A stretch of 64,000 nucleotides of DNA, taken from Pandoraea terrigena (GTDB lineage: Bacteria > Pseudomonadota > Gammaproteobacteria > Burkholderiales > Burkholderiaceae). Positions 28,460 to 37,378 of the stretch are shown here, piece after piece. Numbering within the stretch: the first letter of the stretch is position 1; every line of letters begins with the position of its first letter. The notes beneath the pieces were generated by a model. It had not been told where the DNA came from, did not search any database, and saw only the letters and a program-made list of their open reading frames with translations. The stretch lies in NCBI RefSeq assembly GCF_902459705.1, contig NZ_CABPRU010000003.1:248001-312000 (forward strand). Direction: 5' to 3'. The position numbers and the translations under genes were made by a program.

Positions 28460-28779
28460 GGCGAGCGCGCACGCATGGGGGACGTAATCGAGCATTCTAG
28501 CGCGTCGGAGGATTCCCTGAGTCCCATGGGTGACAGCGGAAGAGATAAGCGCGACGGTCGCGGCCGATGCGCCGGCCATCCGGCCCACGCCGCGGCAATG
28601 TCGTCAATTTCTGGCAATCCGTGGCAGTTTTCGTGCCGAAATGGCACGATTTCGCGTGGCGCGCGCCGGTGTTTCCCACAAGCGTGGGTAATCTTCGCTA
28701 AAATGGCACGTTGAGCGGATCGCGCGTCAACTGCCACCGACCCGCCGCGTTTTTCTACCACCTGCCTCGAGCCGTCGAA
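28460..28779. promoter_or_regulatory. uvrB/tyrB divergent control region with repeated motif
   Basis: 320 bases with no gene. It contains CGTGCC-GAAAT-GGCACG (28632-28648), a six-base-pair dyad. AAATGGCACG occurs there (28639-28648) and again at 28701-28710, where it overlaps a TAAAAT -10-like box (28699-28704) for the plus-strand gene. The repeated half-site looks like an operator for an unidentified regulator. Confidence 0.4.
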
Positions 28780-29979
28780 ATGACCCTGTTCTCCGCTGTC
28801 GAACTCGCCCCGCGCGACCCTATCCTTGGCCTGAACGAAGCCTACAACGCCGATCACCGCACCGAGAAGGTGAACCTGGGTGTGGGCGTGTATTTCAACG
28901 CGGAAGGCAAACTGCCCCTGCTCAAGGCCGTGAAGGCAGCCGAAGAACAACGCGTCGCCGCCGGACTGCCGCGCGGCTATCTGCCAATCGAAGGCATTGC
29001 CGCCTATGACAAGGCCGTGCAGGAAATGCTGTTCGGCAAGGAATCGCCCGTGCTGGCCGAAGGCCGCGTGGTCACCGCGCAAGCCCTGGGCGGCACCGGT
29101 GCCCTCAAGATCGGCGCCGACTTCCTGAAGCAACTGAACCCGAACGCCACCGTCGCCATCAGCGACCCGAGCTGGGAAAACCATCGTGCGCTGTTCATGC
29201 AGGCTGGCTTCAACGTGGTCTCGTACCCGTACTACGACGCCGAAACGCATGGCGTGAACCTTTCGGGCATGCTCGACATGCTCGGCAAGGAACCCGAAGG
29301 CACGATCGTCGTGCTGCACGCGTGCTGCCACAACCCGACCGGCGTCGACCTGTCAATGGACCAGTGGGCACAAGTCGTCGAGGTCGTAAAGGCCCGCAAG
29401 CTGGTGCCGTTCCTCGACATCGCGTATCAGGGTTTCGGTGACGGCATCGACGCCGACGCCGCCGTGGTGCGTCTGTTCGCCGCCGCCGGCCTGGACTTCT
29501 TCGTGTCCAGCTCATTCTCGAAGTCGTTCTCGCTGTACGGTGAGCGCGTGGGCGCCCTGTCGATCGTGACCGGCAACAAGGACGAGTCGGCCCGCGTGCT
29601 CTCGCAGCTCAAGCGCGTGATCCGCACCAACTACTCAAACCCGCCGACGCACGGTGGCTCGGTCGTCGCCGCCGTGCTGGGCAGCGCCGAACTGCGCGCC
29701 CTGTGGGAAGAGGAACTGGCTGAAATGCGTGAGCGCATCCGCGCAATGCGTCTCGCACTGGTCGAGAAGCTGCGTGCGCATGGCGTGGAGCGCGATTTCT
29801 CGTTCGTGATCAAGCAACGCGGCATGTTCTCGTACTCGGGCCTCACGGCCGACCAAGTCGAACGCCTGCGTGAAGAGTTCGGCATCTACGCCGTGAGCAC
29901 GGGCCGCATTTGCGTGGCTGCGCTCAACGACAAGAACATCGATCGCGTCGCCTCGGCCATCGCTCAAGTGATGCGCTAA
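28780..29979 (+). CDS. tyrB: Aromatic/aspartate aminotransferase
   Basis: A 399-residue class I aminotransferase that interconverts aspartate or aromatic amino acids with their keto acids using PLP. The N-terminus MTLFSAVELAPRDPILGLNE and the block HACCHNPTGVD are typical of the AspC/TyrB group. The PLP lysine is in SSSFSKSFSLYGERVG, and a substrate Arg lies in the C-terminal GRICVAALN. AspC versus TyrB preference cannot be decided from sequence. A strong terminator follows. Confidence 0.93.
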   Translation: MTLFSAVELAPRDPILGLNEAYNADHRTEKVNLGVGVYFNAEGKLPLLKAVKAAEEQRVAAGLPRGYLPIEGIAAYDKAVQEMLFGKESPVLAEGRVVTAQALGGTGALKIGADFLKQLNPNATVAISDPSWENHRALFMQAGFNVVSYPYYDAETHGVNLSGMLDMLGKEPEGTIVVLHACCHNPTGVDLSMDQWAQVVEVVKARKLVPFLDIAYQGFGDGIDADAAVVRLFAAAGLDFFVSSSFSKSFSLYGERVGALSIVTGNKDESARVLSQLKRVIRTNYSNPPTHGGSVVAAVLGSAELRALWEEELAEMRERIRAMRLALVEKLRAHGVERDFSFVIKQRGMFSYSGLTADQVERLREEFGIYAVSTGRICVAALNDKNIDRVASAIAQVMR

Positions 29980-30002
29980 GCGCATCAAGCGCCATCGATG
30001 AC

Positions 30003-30028
30003 AAGCCCGCCATCCGGCGGGCTTTTTT
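30003..30028 (+). terminator. Intrinsic terminator after tyrB
   Basis: Stem AAGCCCGCC/GGCGGGCTT with a four-base loop and a run of six T, 25 bases after the stop codon. Confidence 0.9.
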
Positions 30029-30375
30029 GTTTCACGATGACGCCGGTACCGCATGTCGCTCGACTACGCCGAGGCCAGATACCGCAGGTTTATCAATTAC
30101 GCAGGTTTATCAATCACTCAGGCGCGTCCGTCCTATATCGGTGCTTTCCGAAACGTGCCCCGGCTTCCCCTCGTGTGGTCCAGCGACGAGGCCCTCAATC
30201 GAGTGAACCTGACCATTCGAGCGTCATTCATGCCGTCATGAATTGCATGCGCCGTCTCTCCGGATAGTCATGATTGGGCTGTTTTTCTGGATTATCCATC
30301 CAGTCACTGCCAGTTTATCGCCAGGACGAAGCGCCTTAAGCTCGATTCTCCCCCGATTCATGAAGGAGAATTCCC
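30029..30375. repeat. Spacer upstream of the SDR gene with a tandem repeat
   Basis: About 350 bases without a gene. CGCAGGTTTATCAAT occurs at 30083-30097 and again at 30100-30114 (17-base period), and a shorter AGTTTATC recurs near 30310. The repeats lie about 280 bases before the SDR start and may be regulator sites. GAAGGAGAA just before 30376 is the SDR ribosome-binding site. Confidence 0.5.
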
Positions 30376-31149
30376 ATGGCAGACCATTCCATTCGAGGCA
30401 AGGTCGTTCTCATCGCCGGCGGCGCCAAGAACCTCGGCGGCCTGATTGCCCGGGATCTGGCCGCCCAAGGCGCCAAAGCCATTGCGATCCACTACAACAG
30501 CGCTGGCTCCAGGGCCGATGCCGATGCGACCGTGGCCGCCATCCAGGCCAGCGGTGCGCAGGCGGTCGCCCTTCAGGGTGACCTGACGACAGCCGGTGCC
30601 GTCGAGACGCTGTTCGCCGACGCCATCGCCGCGCTCGGCAAGCCGGACATCGCCATCAACACGGTGGGCAAGGTGCTCAAGAAGCCGATGACTGAGATCA
30701 GCGAAGCCGAGTACGACGAGATGACGGCCGTCAACGCCAAGACCGCTTTCTTCTTTCTCAAGGAAGCCGGCAAGCATCTCAACGACAACGGCAAGATCTG
30801 CACCCTGGTGACATCGCTGCTGGGTGCCTTCACCCCGTTCTATGCCGCCTATGCCGGCACCAAGGCGCCCGTGGAGCACTACACGCGCGCGGCATCCAAG
30901 GAATTCGGTGCACGCGGCATTTCGGTGACGGCGGTCGGGCCCGGTCCGATGGATACGCCTTTCTTCTATCCGGCCGAAGGTGCCGATGCAGTGGCGTACC
31001 ACAAGACAGCCGCTGCGCTCTCGCCGTTCAGCAAGACCGGCCTGACCGATATCGAGGATGTGGTGCCCTTCATTCGCCATCTGGTCAGCGACGGCTGGTG
31101 GATCACAGGGCAAACGATTCTGATCAACGGCGGCTACACGACCAAGTGA
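30376..31149 (+). CDS. Short-chain dehydrogenase/reductase
   Basis: A 257-residue classical SDR. The cofactor motif reads GGAKNLGG (15-22), a variant of TGxxxGxG. The catalytic Tyr159 and Lys163 (YAGTK) follow a Ser at about 145-146, and NTVGK replaces the usual NNAG. The substrate is unknown. It is preceded by GAAGGAGAA. It is followed by a scar of truncated genes and a LysR gene that may regulate it, although the LysR gene is on the same strand and not divergent. Confidence 0.9.
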   Translation: MADHSIRGKVVLIAGGAKNLGGLIARDLAAQGAKAIAIHYNSAGSRADADATVAAIQASGAQAVALQGDLTTAGAVETLFADAIAALGKPDIAINTVGKVLKKPMTEISEAEYDEMTAVNAKTAFFFLKEAGKHLNDNGKICTLVTSLLGAFTPFYAAYAGTKAPVEHYTRAASKEFGARGISVTAVGPGPMDTPFFYPAEGADAVAYHKTAAALSPFSKTGLTDIEDVVPFIRHLVSDGWWITGQTILINGGYTTK

Positions 31150-31165
31150 GACCCTCATTCGGACC

Positions 31166-31340
31166 GTGATCTTTATCGCAGTGGGGCTAGGGTTCGCAAC
31201 GCTGCCGGTTCGGCTGACACCAGCCGCGCACCGCACCATCGCTGCGGGCCTGTTCCCGGTCGCCTGGCTGGCGGTGTCGGCGTGGAACCTGCGTACCGGC
31301 ATGCCGCATGGCTATCGCCTCGCCGAGGAACTGCCGATCC
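31166..31340 (+). pseudogene. N-terminal fragment of a small membrane protein
   Basis: A GTG-initiated frame reads about 58 residues with two hydrophobic stretches (IFIAVGLGFATLPV and AAGLFPVAWLAVSAWNL) up to GYRLAEELPI. After that the same frame runs into sequence that belongs to another gene read in a different frame. The intact version should continue with more membrane segments. It is interpreted as a 3'-truncated gene. Confidence 0.55.
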
Positions 31341-31592
31341 CTGGACTGGCAGGTGGAACCGCGATTGCGGCTATTCTTCTACCTGCCATTCGCGCACTCG
31401 AAGGACCTGGGCGACCAATGCCGCTCCGTGGATTTGCATCGGACATTGGGGCACCCCTGGGTCGATCATGCGCTGGGGCACAAGGCCATCATTGAGCGCT
31501 TCGGCCGATTCCCTCACCGCAATCCGCTGCAGGGGCGAAGGACGACCGAGGCCGAACAAGCCTTCCTGGACCAAGGAGGGTTTGCAGGCTGA
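31341..31592 (+). pseudogene. C-terminal fragment of a DUF924 protein
   Basis: In frame 3 this stretch encodes FFYLPFAHSKDLGDQCRSVD, then ALGHKAIIERFGRFPHRN and TEAEQAFLD, to a stop at 31592. These match the C-terminal signature of DUF924 (COG3803) proteins, whose usual length is about 180 residues; only about 80 remain. The N-terminal half is missing and is replaced by the end of an unrelated membrane-protein fragment, with the junction near 31340. This is a deletion or recombination scar, not an active gene. Confidence 0.7.
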
Positions 31593-31619
31593 CTTCTCGA
31601 TCCTCGACAGACTAAAGAC

Positions 31620-32585
31620 ATGGACCGATTCGACCAGTACCGCGTATTCGCCAAGGTCGCCGAGATGGGTAGCTTCATCAAGGCAGCCCACGCGTTGAAC
31701 GTGCCGCGCGCCTCGGTGTCTGCGGCCATCCAGCAGTTGGAGACGCAATTGGGCGTCCGCTTGCTGAACCGGACAACGCGCCAGGTACGCCTGACGCCCG
31801 ATGGAGAGCAGTTGCTGGATCGCGTGCGTCCCCTGCTGGCCGAAGTGGAAGATATCGACCAGTTGTTCCAGGCCAACCAGCGCCAAGTCTCCGGCCGGCT
31901 CATCATCGATGCGCCCAGTCGTATCGCTCGCCGCGTGATCGCGCCTGCGCTGCCCGGCCTGCTGCGTCGCCACCCGAGGCTTCAACTGATTCTGGGTTCG
32001 TCTGACCGCGCCATCGATCTGGTGCAGGAAGGCGTGGACTGCGCGGTACGCATCGGCGCACTGCATGACAGTAGCCTCGTGGTGCGGCCGCTGGGCCACA
32101 TCGCCTTGATCAATTGTGCGAGTCCGGCCTATTTGCACGAGCATGGGGAACCCATGCAGCCCGGGGACCTGCCTGATGGGCACTGGGCCGTGGGGTATGC
32201 GTCTCCCAAAACTGGCCGGGAGTTGCCTTGGGAGTCCCCGTCGGGCGACGGCAGCACGCAATGGCTCGAGGTGCCGAGCCGGGTGATCGCGAACAATGCC
32301 GAAAGCTACATCGCCTGCTGCCTGGCAGGGCTGGGGCTGATTCAGATCCCGCGCTTCGACGTCCAGCACCTGTTGGACTCAGGGCAGTTGGTGGAGGTCA
32401 TGCCAGCCTGTCGCGCCGCCGCCATGCCGGTGTCCTTGCTCTACCCGCACCGCCGCCAGCGTTCGCGACGACTGGCTGTCTTCCATGAGTGGTTCGCGGC
32501 GTTGATGCAGTCGCATCTGGAGATACCGAGCGATCTCGTGCGCGCGCAACGCCAGGTGATCGGGCATGCCGCCAACACGAACTGA
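31620..32585 (+). CDS. LysR-family transcriptional regulator
   Basis: A 321-residue LysR regulator of the CrgA/DsdC-like group that starts MDRFDQYRVFAKVAEMGSF. The winged helix (1-60) includes NVPRASVSAAIQQLE, and the effector domain carries DCAVRIGALHDSSLVVRPLG, a pattern common in this group. ATG 31620 is the natural start. It lies 27 bases after the DUF924 remnant; its likely targets are itself or the upstream SDR gene. Confidence 0.92.
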   Translation: MDRFDQYRVFAKVAEMGSFIKAAHALNVPRASVSAAIQQLETQLGVRLLNRTTRQVRLTPDGEQLLDRVRPLLAEVEDIDQLFQANQRQVSGRLIIDAPSRIARRVIAPALPGLLRRHPRLQLILGSSDRAIDLVQEGVDCAVRIGALHDSSLVVRPLGHIALINCASPAYLHEHGEPMQPGDLPDGHWAVGYASPKTGRELPWESPSGDGSTQWLEVPSRVIANNAESYIACCLAGLGLIQIPRFDVQHLLDSGQLVEVMPACRAAAMPVSLLYPHRRQRSRRLAVFHEWFAALMQSHLEIPSDLVRAQRQVIGHAANTN

Positions 32586-32880
32586 TCGCTTATGTGGCGC
32601 CCGGCCCATCCAGCGGCTCTGCAAAGCGGCGCCGCAAAGACCCTCCCATCGTCCCGCATAAGGTTTCAGGTCAACCGTGATACGCACGAACGGCTTGACG
32701 CCGGGGTTGCGTTGCCTCCGAATTTGTTGCGGCGCAGCAACGATAATCGATAACAATCGTCAAAATAGGCAACAGCTATCGCCATGATGCGGAAATGCCA
32801 TATATCAGGGTTATGCTGCGTTGCACCGCCACGATAAACGGTTGCATAATTCCCCCATCCTCCGCGTCAGGGCACACAAC

Positions 32881-34122
32881 ATGCTGTATCAGATTCATGA
32901 GTACAATCGTGCGTGGTTGAATCCCCTTACCACCTGGGCCAAGGCCGCAGCGACCACGTTCGTCAACCCGGGCAGCCTGCTGGCCATGATGCCGGGCGCC
33001 CCACGTATTGCCGCGGGATACGAGTTGCTCTACCGGCTCGGCAAGGACTACGAAAAGCCAGAGTTCAACATCAAGGCGGTCAACGTCGACGGCCATAACA
33101 TTCCGGTCGTGGAAATGACCGCGATGGAAAAGCCGTTCTGTCGCCTGCTGCGCTTCAAGCGTTACGCCGACGACGCCAGCGCCGTCGGGCAACTCAAGGA
33201 CGACCCGGTCGTGCTCGTGGTCGCCCCGCTCTCCGGCCACCACGCCACGCTGCTGCGCGACACGGTCACCACGCTGCTCAAGGATCACAAGGTCTACATC
33301 ACCGACTGGGTCGATGCCCGCATGGTGCCGCTCGAGGACGGCACGTTTCATCTGGACGACTACGTTGCGTACATCCAGGAGTTCATTCGCCACATCGGCG
33401 CGGAAAACCTGCATGTCATTTCGGTGTGCCAGCCAACCGTGCCGGTGCTCGGCGCGATCTCGCTGATGGCATCGAACGGTGAAACGACGCCCAAGACCAT
33501 GACGATGATGGGCGGCCCGATCGACGCGCGTAAATGCCCGACGTCGGTCAACTCGCTTGCGACAAACAAGTCGTACGAGTGGTTCGAGAACCACGTCATC
33601 CATCCGGTGCCCGCCAACTATCCTGGCTCGGGCCGGTTGGTCTACCCGGGCTTCCTGCAGCATGCCGGGTTCGTGGCGATGAATCCCGACCGTCATCTGA
33701 AGTCGCACTGGGATTTCTATCTGGATCTGATGCGTGGCGACAATGACGATGCCGACTCGCATCGTCGTTTCTACGATGAGTACAACGCGGTGCTCGACAT
33801 GGCCGCCGAATACTACCTCGACACGATCAAGACCGTTTTCCAGGACTTCAGCCTCGCGCGCGGTACGTGGGATGTGGCCGGCCAGCGGGTTCGCCCACAA
33901 GACATCAAGACCACGGCGCTCTTCACCATCGAAGGCGAGCTTGACGACATCTCCGGCAGCGGTCAGACGCAAGCCGCGCATGAGCTGTGCGTCGGCATCC
34001 CCGCCAAGCAACGCGCGCATTTCACCGCCCCGGCGTGCGGCCATTACGGTATTTTCTCCGGCAGCCGCTGGCGCAACGTGATCTATCCGCAGATTCGCGA
34101 CTTCATCGCCAAGCACGCCTGA
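32881..34122 (+). CDS. phaZ: Intracellular polyhydroxyalkanoate depolymerase
   Basis: A 413-residue intracellular PHB depolymerase that breaks down stored polyhydroxybutyrate granules. The family's catalytic cysteine is in SVCQPTVP, replacing the Ser of a lipase box, and late Asp/His residues fit the rest of the triad (EGELDDISG and CGHYGIFSG). The start MLYQIHEYNRAW at ATG 32881 is the conserved N-terminus. It implies that the organism makes PHB. About 295 bases upstream hold no gene. A terminator shared with the converging TetR gene follows. Confidence 0.94.
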   Translation: MLYQIHEYNRAWLNPLTTWAKAAATTFVNPGSLLAMMPGAPRIAAGYELLYRLGKDYEKPEFNIKAVNVDGHNIPVVEMTAMEKPFCRLLRFKRYADDASAVGQLKDDPVVLVVAPLSGHHATLLRDTVTTLLKDHKVYITDWVDARMVPLEDGTFHLDDYVAYIQEFIRHIGAENLHVISVCQPTVPVLGAISLMASNGETTPKTMTMMGGPIDARKCPTSVNSLATNKSYEWFENHVIHPVPANYPGSGRLVYPGFLQHAGFVAMNPDRHLKSHWDFYLDLMRGDNDDADSHRRFYDEYNAVLDMAAEYYLDTIKTVFQDFSLARGTWDVAGQRVRPQDIKTTALFTIEGELDDISGSGQTQAAHELCVGIPAKQRAHFTAPACGHYGIFSGSRWRNVIYPQIRDFIAKHA

Positions 34123-34153
34123 ACCAGCCGCCGGTGACCCGAACGGCCAATGC

Positions 34154-34195
34154 AAAACCGCCGCGGGGCGTCAGCCCTCGCGGCGGTTTTGTTTT
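34154..34195. terminator. Terminator between phaZ and the TetR gene
   Basis: A long stem (AAAACCGCCGCG with CGCGGCGGTTTT, interrupted by a short central loop) followed by TTTTGTTTT. T-runs flank both sides, so it can end both converging transcripts. Confidence 0.85.
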
Positions 34196-34233
34196 GACGG
34201 GCGGTGTGCGTGGCACCGTACGCACTCAACCGA

Positions 34234-34872
34234 TCATCGCGTACGCAACGAATCCAGCAGCATTTGCGTGTTGAAAGACGAATACGACGTGCGCGCGTCG
34301 CTCGCCATGAAGTCGCGTCCCATCACGATCGACAGCGTATGGCGGTTCGACATCACGTAATACCCCATGGCCGAGATCGTCACGTACAGGTCGACCGGAT
34401 CGACCCCCGGCCGGATTTCCCCACTGACCTCGCCCCGCTTGAGCGTCTGCGCGAGCAGTTCGACAATCGGCGAGACCTGCTGGCGAATCTCGGTCGACTG
34501 ACGCATCGACTTCGCGTCGTGCAGATTCTCGTTGTTGATCAATCGAATCAGCTCCGGATGGTCGGCGTAATAGTCCCATACGAAGTGCGCCAGTGCGGCC
34601 ACGGCGTCGAGCGGCGCCAGCACCTCGAGCCTGAGTGCGTGTTCGGCACGGTTGAACTCGCCATAGACCTCTTCGAGCACCGCCAGGTAGAGCTGGTCCT
34701 TGTTGCCGAAGTAGTAATACAACATGCGTTCATTGATATCGGCTCGGCGTGCGATGCTGTCCACGCGCGCACCGCTTGAACCCCGTTCCGCAAACTCCTC
34801 GATCGCCGCGGCAAGAATGCGCTGGCGAGTGCGTTCGGGGTCGCGTTTGATCTTGGTTTGAGGTGTTGTCAT
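34234..34872 (-). CDS. TetR-family transcriptional regulator
   Basis: A 212-residue TetR repressor. The helix-turn-helix (about 15-60) includes RILAAAIEEFAERG and INERMLYYYFGNKDQLY, and the C-terminal domain resembles the RutR/TetR_C-type ligand domain. A 12-base palindrome GATCGGCCGATC (34873-34884) lies immediately before the start codon and is a plausible operator. It is divergent from the ferredoxin gene and convergent with phaZ; its target is unknown. Confidence 0.92.
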   Translation of the reverse strand: MTTPQTKIKRDPERTRQRILAAAIEEFAERGSSGARVDSIARRADINERMLYYYFGNKDQLYLAVLEEVYGEFNRAEHALRLEVLAPLDAVAALAHFVWDYYADHPELIRLINNENLHDAKSMRQSTEIRQQVSPIVELLAQTLKRGEVSGEIRPGVDPVDLYVTISAMGYYVMSNRHTLSIVMGRDFMASDARTSYSSFNTQMLLDSLRTR

Positions 34873-34884
34873 GATCGGCCGATC
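34873..34884. promoter_or_regulatory. Palindrome, candidate TetR operator
   Basis: Perfect dyad GATCGGCCGATC directly abutting the TetR start codon, in the divergent spacer shared with the RnfB-like gene. Confidence 0.4.
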
Positions 34885-34976
34885 GTTCTCATCGGGCGGA
34901 ATTATGGCACATCGGTTTCAGTGTTTCCGGAAAATGCAGGATAATTCGACTTTCCGCCGAATCCCCCTCAAACGAC

Positions 34977-35870
34977 GTGTCCGAAGTTAGCGCGCTCGCC
35001 CAGCGCATCGATGCCCTTTTGCCCCAGACGCAGTGCACCAAGTGCGGTTACGCCGGGTGCCGCCCCTATGCCGACGCCATCGCCAGCGGGCAAGCCAGCT
35101 ACAACCAGTGCCCGCCGGGCGGCGCCGAGGGCGTCGCGCGTCTGGCCAAGCTGCTGGATCGCCCCATCATTGCGCTGAATCCGGACAATGGTGCAGAGCG
35201 ACCCCGCCCTCGCGCCATCATCGACGAGTCGCTATGCATCGGCTGCACGCTCTGCGTGCAGGCATGCCCTGTCGACGCCATTGTCGGCGCCGCCAAGCTG
35301 ATGCATACCGTGATCGAAGACCGCTGCACCGGCTGCGATCTCTGCGTACCGCCCTGCCCCGTCGACTGTATCGACATGGTGCCGGTCACCGGCGAGCGCA
35401 CCGGCTGGGACGCCTGGTCCCAGACGCAAGCCGATGACGCGCGCTCGCATTTCGAGGCACACCAGGCCCGTCTCGCGAAGGACCGGGCGGCGCGCGAAGC
35501 GCGTCTGGCCGCGCGGGCCGCACGCGTAGCGCCCGGCGGCCCTACCGCAAGCGCCATCGAGAGCGACGCGCCGCCAGCGGCGCAGACGGCGCCAGCGGTG
35601 TCGGCGTCTTCCCCGGTGGCCGATGAAGCCGCCGCGGCGGCGGCCCGCAAGCAGGCCATCATTCAGGCGGCCCTGGCACGCGCGAGGGAGAAGAAGGCCG
35701 CACTGGCGGCCGAAGGGCTCGGGCCGAAGAACACGGAGCATGTCTCCGCCGCCGTGCAGGCGCAGATCGATGAAGCGCAAGCCCGGCGCAAGCGCCTGGG
35801 CCTTACGGCGGACGACGACGCGCCCTCACGTGCCGACAACGCCCCGCCTGAAGACCAGACAGGCGGCTGA
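34977..35870 (+). CDS. rsxB: RnfB/RsxB-type ferredoxin without membrane anchor
   Basis: A 297-residue iron-sulfur protein. An N-terminal four-cysteine Fe-S domain ([11 protein letters not shown] with a later CPPGG) is followed by two 4Fe-4S ferredoxin motifs ([12 protein letters not shown] and [12 protein letters not shown]). The C-terminal 120 residues are Ala/Arg rich and low complexity. Typical RnfB begins with a membrane helix, which is absent here. The start is GTG 34977. No other rnf gene is nearby. It is followed by nth, the neighbour of rnf/rsx operons in E. coli, so this may be a relic arrangement. It may act as a soluble electron carrier, which is inference. Confidence 0.88.
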   Translation: MSEVSALAQRIDALLPQTQCTKCGYAGCRPYADAIASGQASYNQCPPGGAEGVARLAKLLDRPIIALNPDNGAERPRPRAIIDESLCIGCTLCVQACPVDAIVGAAKLMHTVIEDRCTGCDLCVPPCPVDCIDMVPVTGERTGWDAWSQTQADDARSHFEAHQARLAKDRAAREARLAARAARVAPGGPTASAIESDAPPAAQTAPAVSASSPVADEAAAAAARKQAIIQAALARAREKKAALAAEGLGPKNTEHVSAAVQAQIDEAQARRKRLGLTADDDAPSRADNAPPEDQTGG

Positions 35871-35925
35871 ACACGCCGTCGCCAAATCACAAGACAGACA
35901 CGCCACAACCCACGCGCCACCTGCC

Positions 35926-36570
35926 ATGAATGACGCCAAACGCCGCGCTCTGTTCGAGACCCTGCAACAGTTGAATCCGCATCCGACGACGGAGCTGGAG
36001 TACACGTCGCCATTCGAGTTGTTGATCGCGGTGCTGCTCTCGGCCCAGGCGACCGACGTCTCCGTGAACAAGGCCACCCGCAAGCTTTATGCGGTGGCCA
36101 ACACCCCGGCGAAGATGCTCGCGCTGGGCGAGGCCGGTGTCGCCGACTACATCAAGACCATCGGGTTGTACCGCACCAAGGCCAAGAACGTCATCGCGAC
36201 CTGCCGGTTGCTGCTCGATGCACATGGCGGCGAAGTACCCCGCTCGCGCGAAGCGCTCGAAACGCTGCCGGGCGTCGGTCGCAAGACGGCCAACGTGGTG
36301 CTCAACACCGCGTTTGGCGAGGACACGATTGCCGTCGATACGCACATCTTCCGCGTGGCGAATCGTACGGGTCTCGCGCCCGGCAAGGACCCGCTGGCCG
36401 TGGAACTGGCGCTGGAGCGCGTCATCCCACGCGAGTTCAAGCACGACGCCCATCACTGGCTCATCCTGCACGGCCGCTATGTCTGCAAGGCGCGCAAGCC
36501 CGAGTGCTGGCATTGCGCCATCGAACCGCTGTGCGACTTCCGTCCCAAGACGCCCGCACCGAAGGCCTGA
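35926..36570 (+). CDS. nth: Endonuclease III
   Basis: A 214-residue DNA glycosylase/AP lyase that removes oxidised pyrimidines. The helix-hairpin-helix LPGVGRKTANVV carries the catalytic Lys, and VDTHIFRVANR holds the catalytic Asp. The 4Fe-4S site has the family spacing C-x6-C-x2-C-x5-C near the C-terminus. ATG 35926 is standard. It is 55 bases after the RnfB-like gene. Confidence 0.96.
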   Translation: MNDAKRRALFETLQQLNPHPTTELEYTSPFELLIAVLLSAQATDVSVNKATRKLYAVANTPAKMLALGEAGVADYIKTIGLYRTKAKNVIATCRLLLDAHGGEVPRSREALETLPGVGRKTANVVLNTAFGEDTIAVDTHIFRVANRTGLAPGKDPLAVELALERVIPREFKHDAHHWLILHGRYVCKARKPECWHCAIEPLCDFRPKTPAPKA

Positions 36571-36615
36571 CTGGCGCCCTCGGCAACGACGTCCTCCCCC
36601 CATGCCCCGAACGAC

Positions 36616-36650
36616 AACGGGCGGCCCCGATTCCGGAACCGCCCGTTTAT
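36616..36650 (+). terminator. Terminator after nth
   Basis: Stem AACGGGCGG/CCGCCCGTT with a short T-rich tail (TTTATTT), about 45 bases after the nth stop and before the converging nitroreductase gene. Confidence 0.65.
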
Positions 36651-36693
36651 TTCGTGCGCGCCGAGACGCGTCTCTGCGCGCGGCAAATCCCGC

Positions 36694-37287
36694 TCAGATG
36701 ATGCGGGCTGCCTCGTCGAACGACAGGCGCGGATTGCGCGGGAACAACTTGCCGTGATCGCCGTAGCCCAGATTGCAGATGAAGTTCACACGCCACTCGG
36801 TGCCAGCGAAGAAGGTGTCGTTGACCTTCTGGGCGTCGAAGCCGGCCATCGGCCCGCAGTCGAGGCCCAGCGCGCGGGCGGCGAGGATGAAGTAGCCGCC
36901 TTGCAGCGAGCTGTTCATGTGCGCGGCAGCCGCGGCCTTGGCCGGGTCGCTCGAGAACATCGGCACCATCTTGTCGGCACCGTTCGGGAACAGCTTGGGC
37001 AGGTGTTCGTAGAACTTCAGGTCGTACGCGATGATGGCGGTCACGGGGGCGGACCGGGTCTTGTCGACATTGCCCGGCGCCATGCATTCGAGCAGTTGGT
37101 TCTTCGCTTCCGGGCTCTTCACGAAGACCACGCGCGCGGGCGTGGTATTGGCCGACGTCGGGCCCCATTTGACGAGGTCGTACAGCTCACGCAGCGTTGC
37201 ATCGCTGACCGGCGTGTCGAGCCACACGTTGTGCGTGCGGGCATCGGTGAAGAGTTGGGCGATGGCTTCTTTGGCGATGATGCTCAT
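36694..37287 (-). CDS. RutE/HadB-like nitroreductase-family reductase
   Basis: A 197-residue FMN-dependent nitroreductase-family protein, the size of RutE (malonic semialdehyde reductase). Family blocks include [26 protein letters not shown] and [25 protein letters not shown] at ATG 37287 was chosen; an upstream in-frame start adds Arg-rich sequence. No other rut genes are present, so a role in pyrimidine degradation is not supported and the substrate is open. Confidence 0.88.
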   Translation of the reverse strand: MSIIAKEAIAQLFTDARTHNVWLDTPVSDATLRELYDLVKWGPTSANTTPARVVFVKSPEAKNQLLECMAPGNVDKTRSAPVTAIIAYDLKFYEHLPKLFPNGADKMVPMFSSDPAKAAAAAHMNSSLQGGYFILAARALGLDCGPMAGFDAQKVNDTFFAGTEWRVNFICNLGYGDHGKLFPRNPRLSFDEAARII

Positions 37288-37378
37288 GACGATGGACCTC
37301 AGGAGGTGAATGGCAAACGATCGGCGATTGTACCGTTGCCGCACGACACGCGCTGGCGCGGAATAAATGCCCGCGAGA

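Noticed and set aside
28611-28627. CTG-N11-CAG resembling a LexA (SOS) box upstream of uvrB
   Set aside because: Spacing is 11, not the 10 required for the usual LexA box, and the inner bases are not AT-rich.
27074-28714. 546-codon plus-strand frame opposite uvrB
   Set aside because: Shadow frame; His/Arg/Gln-rich, no motif, and uvrB is complete on the minus strand.
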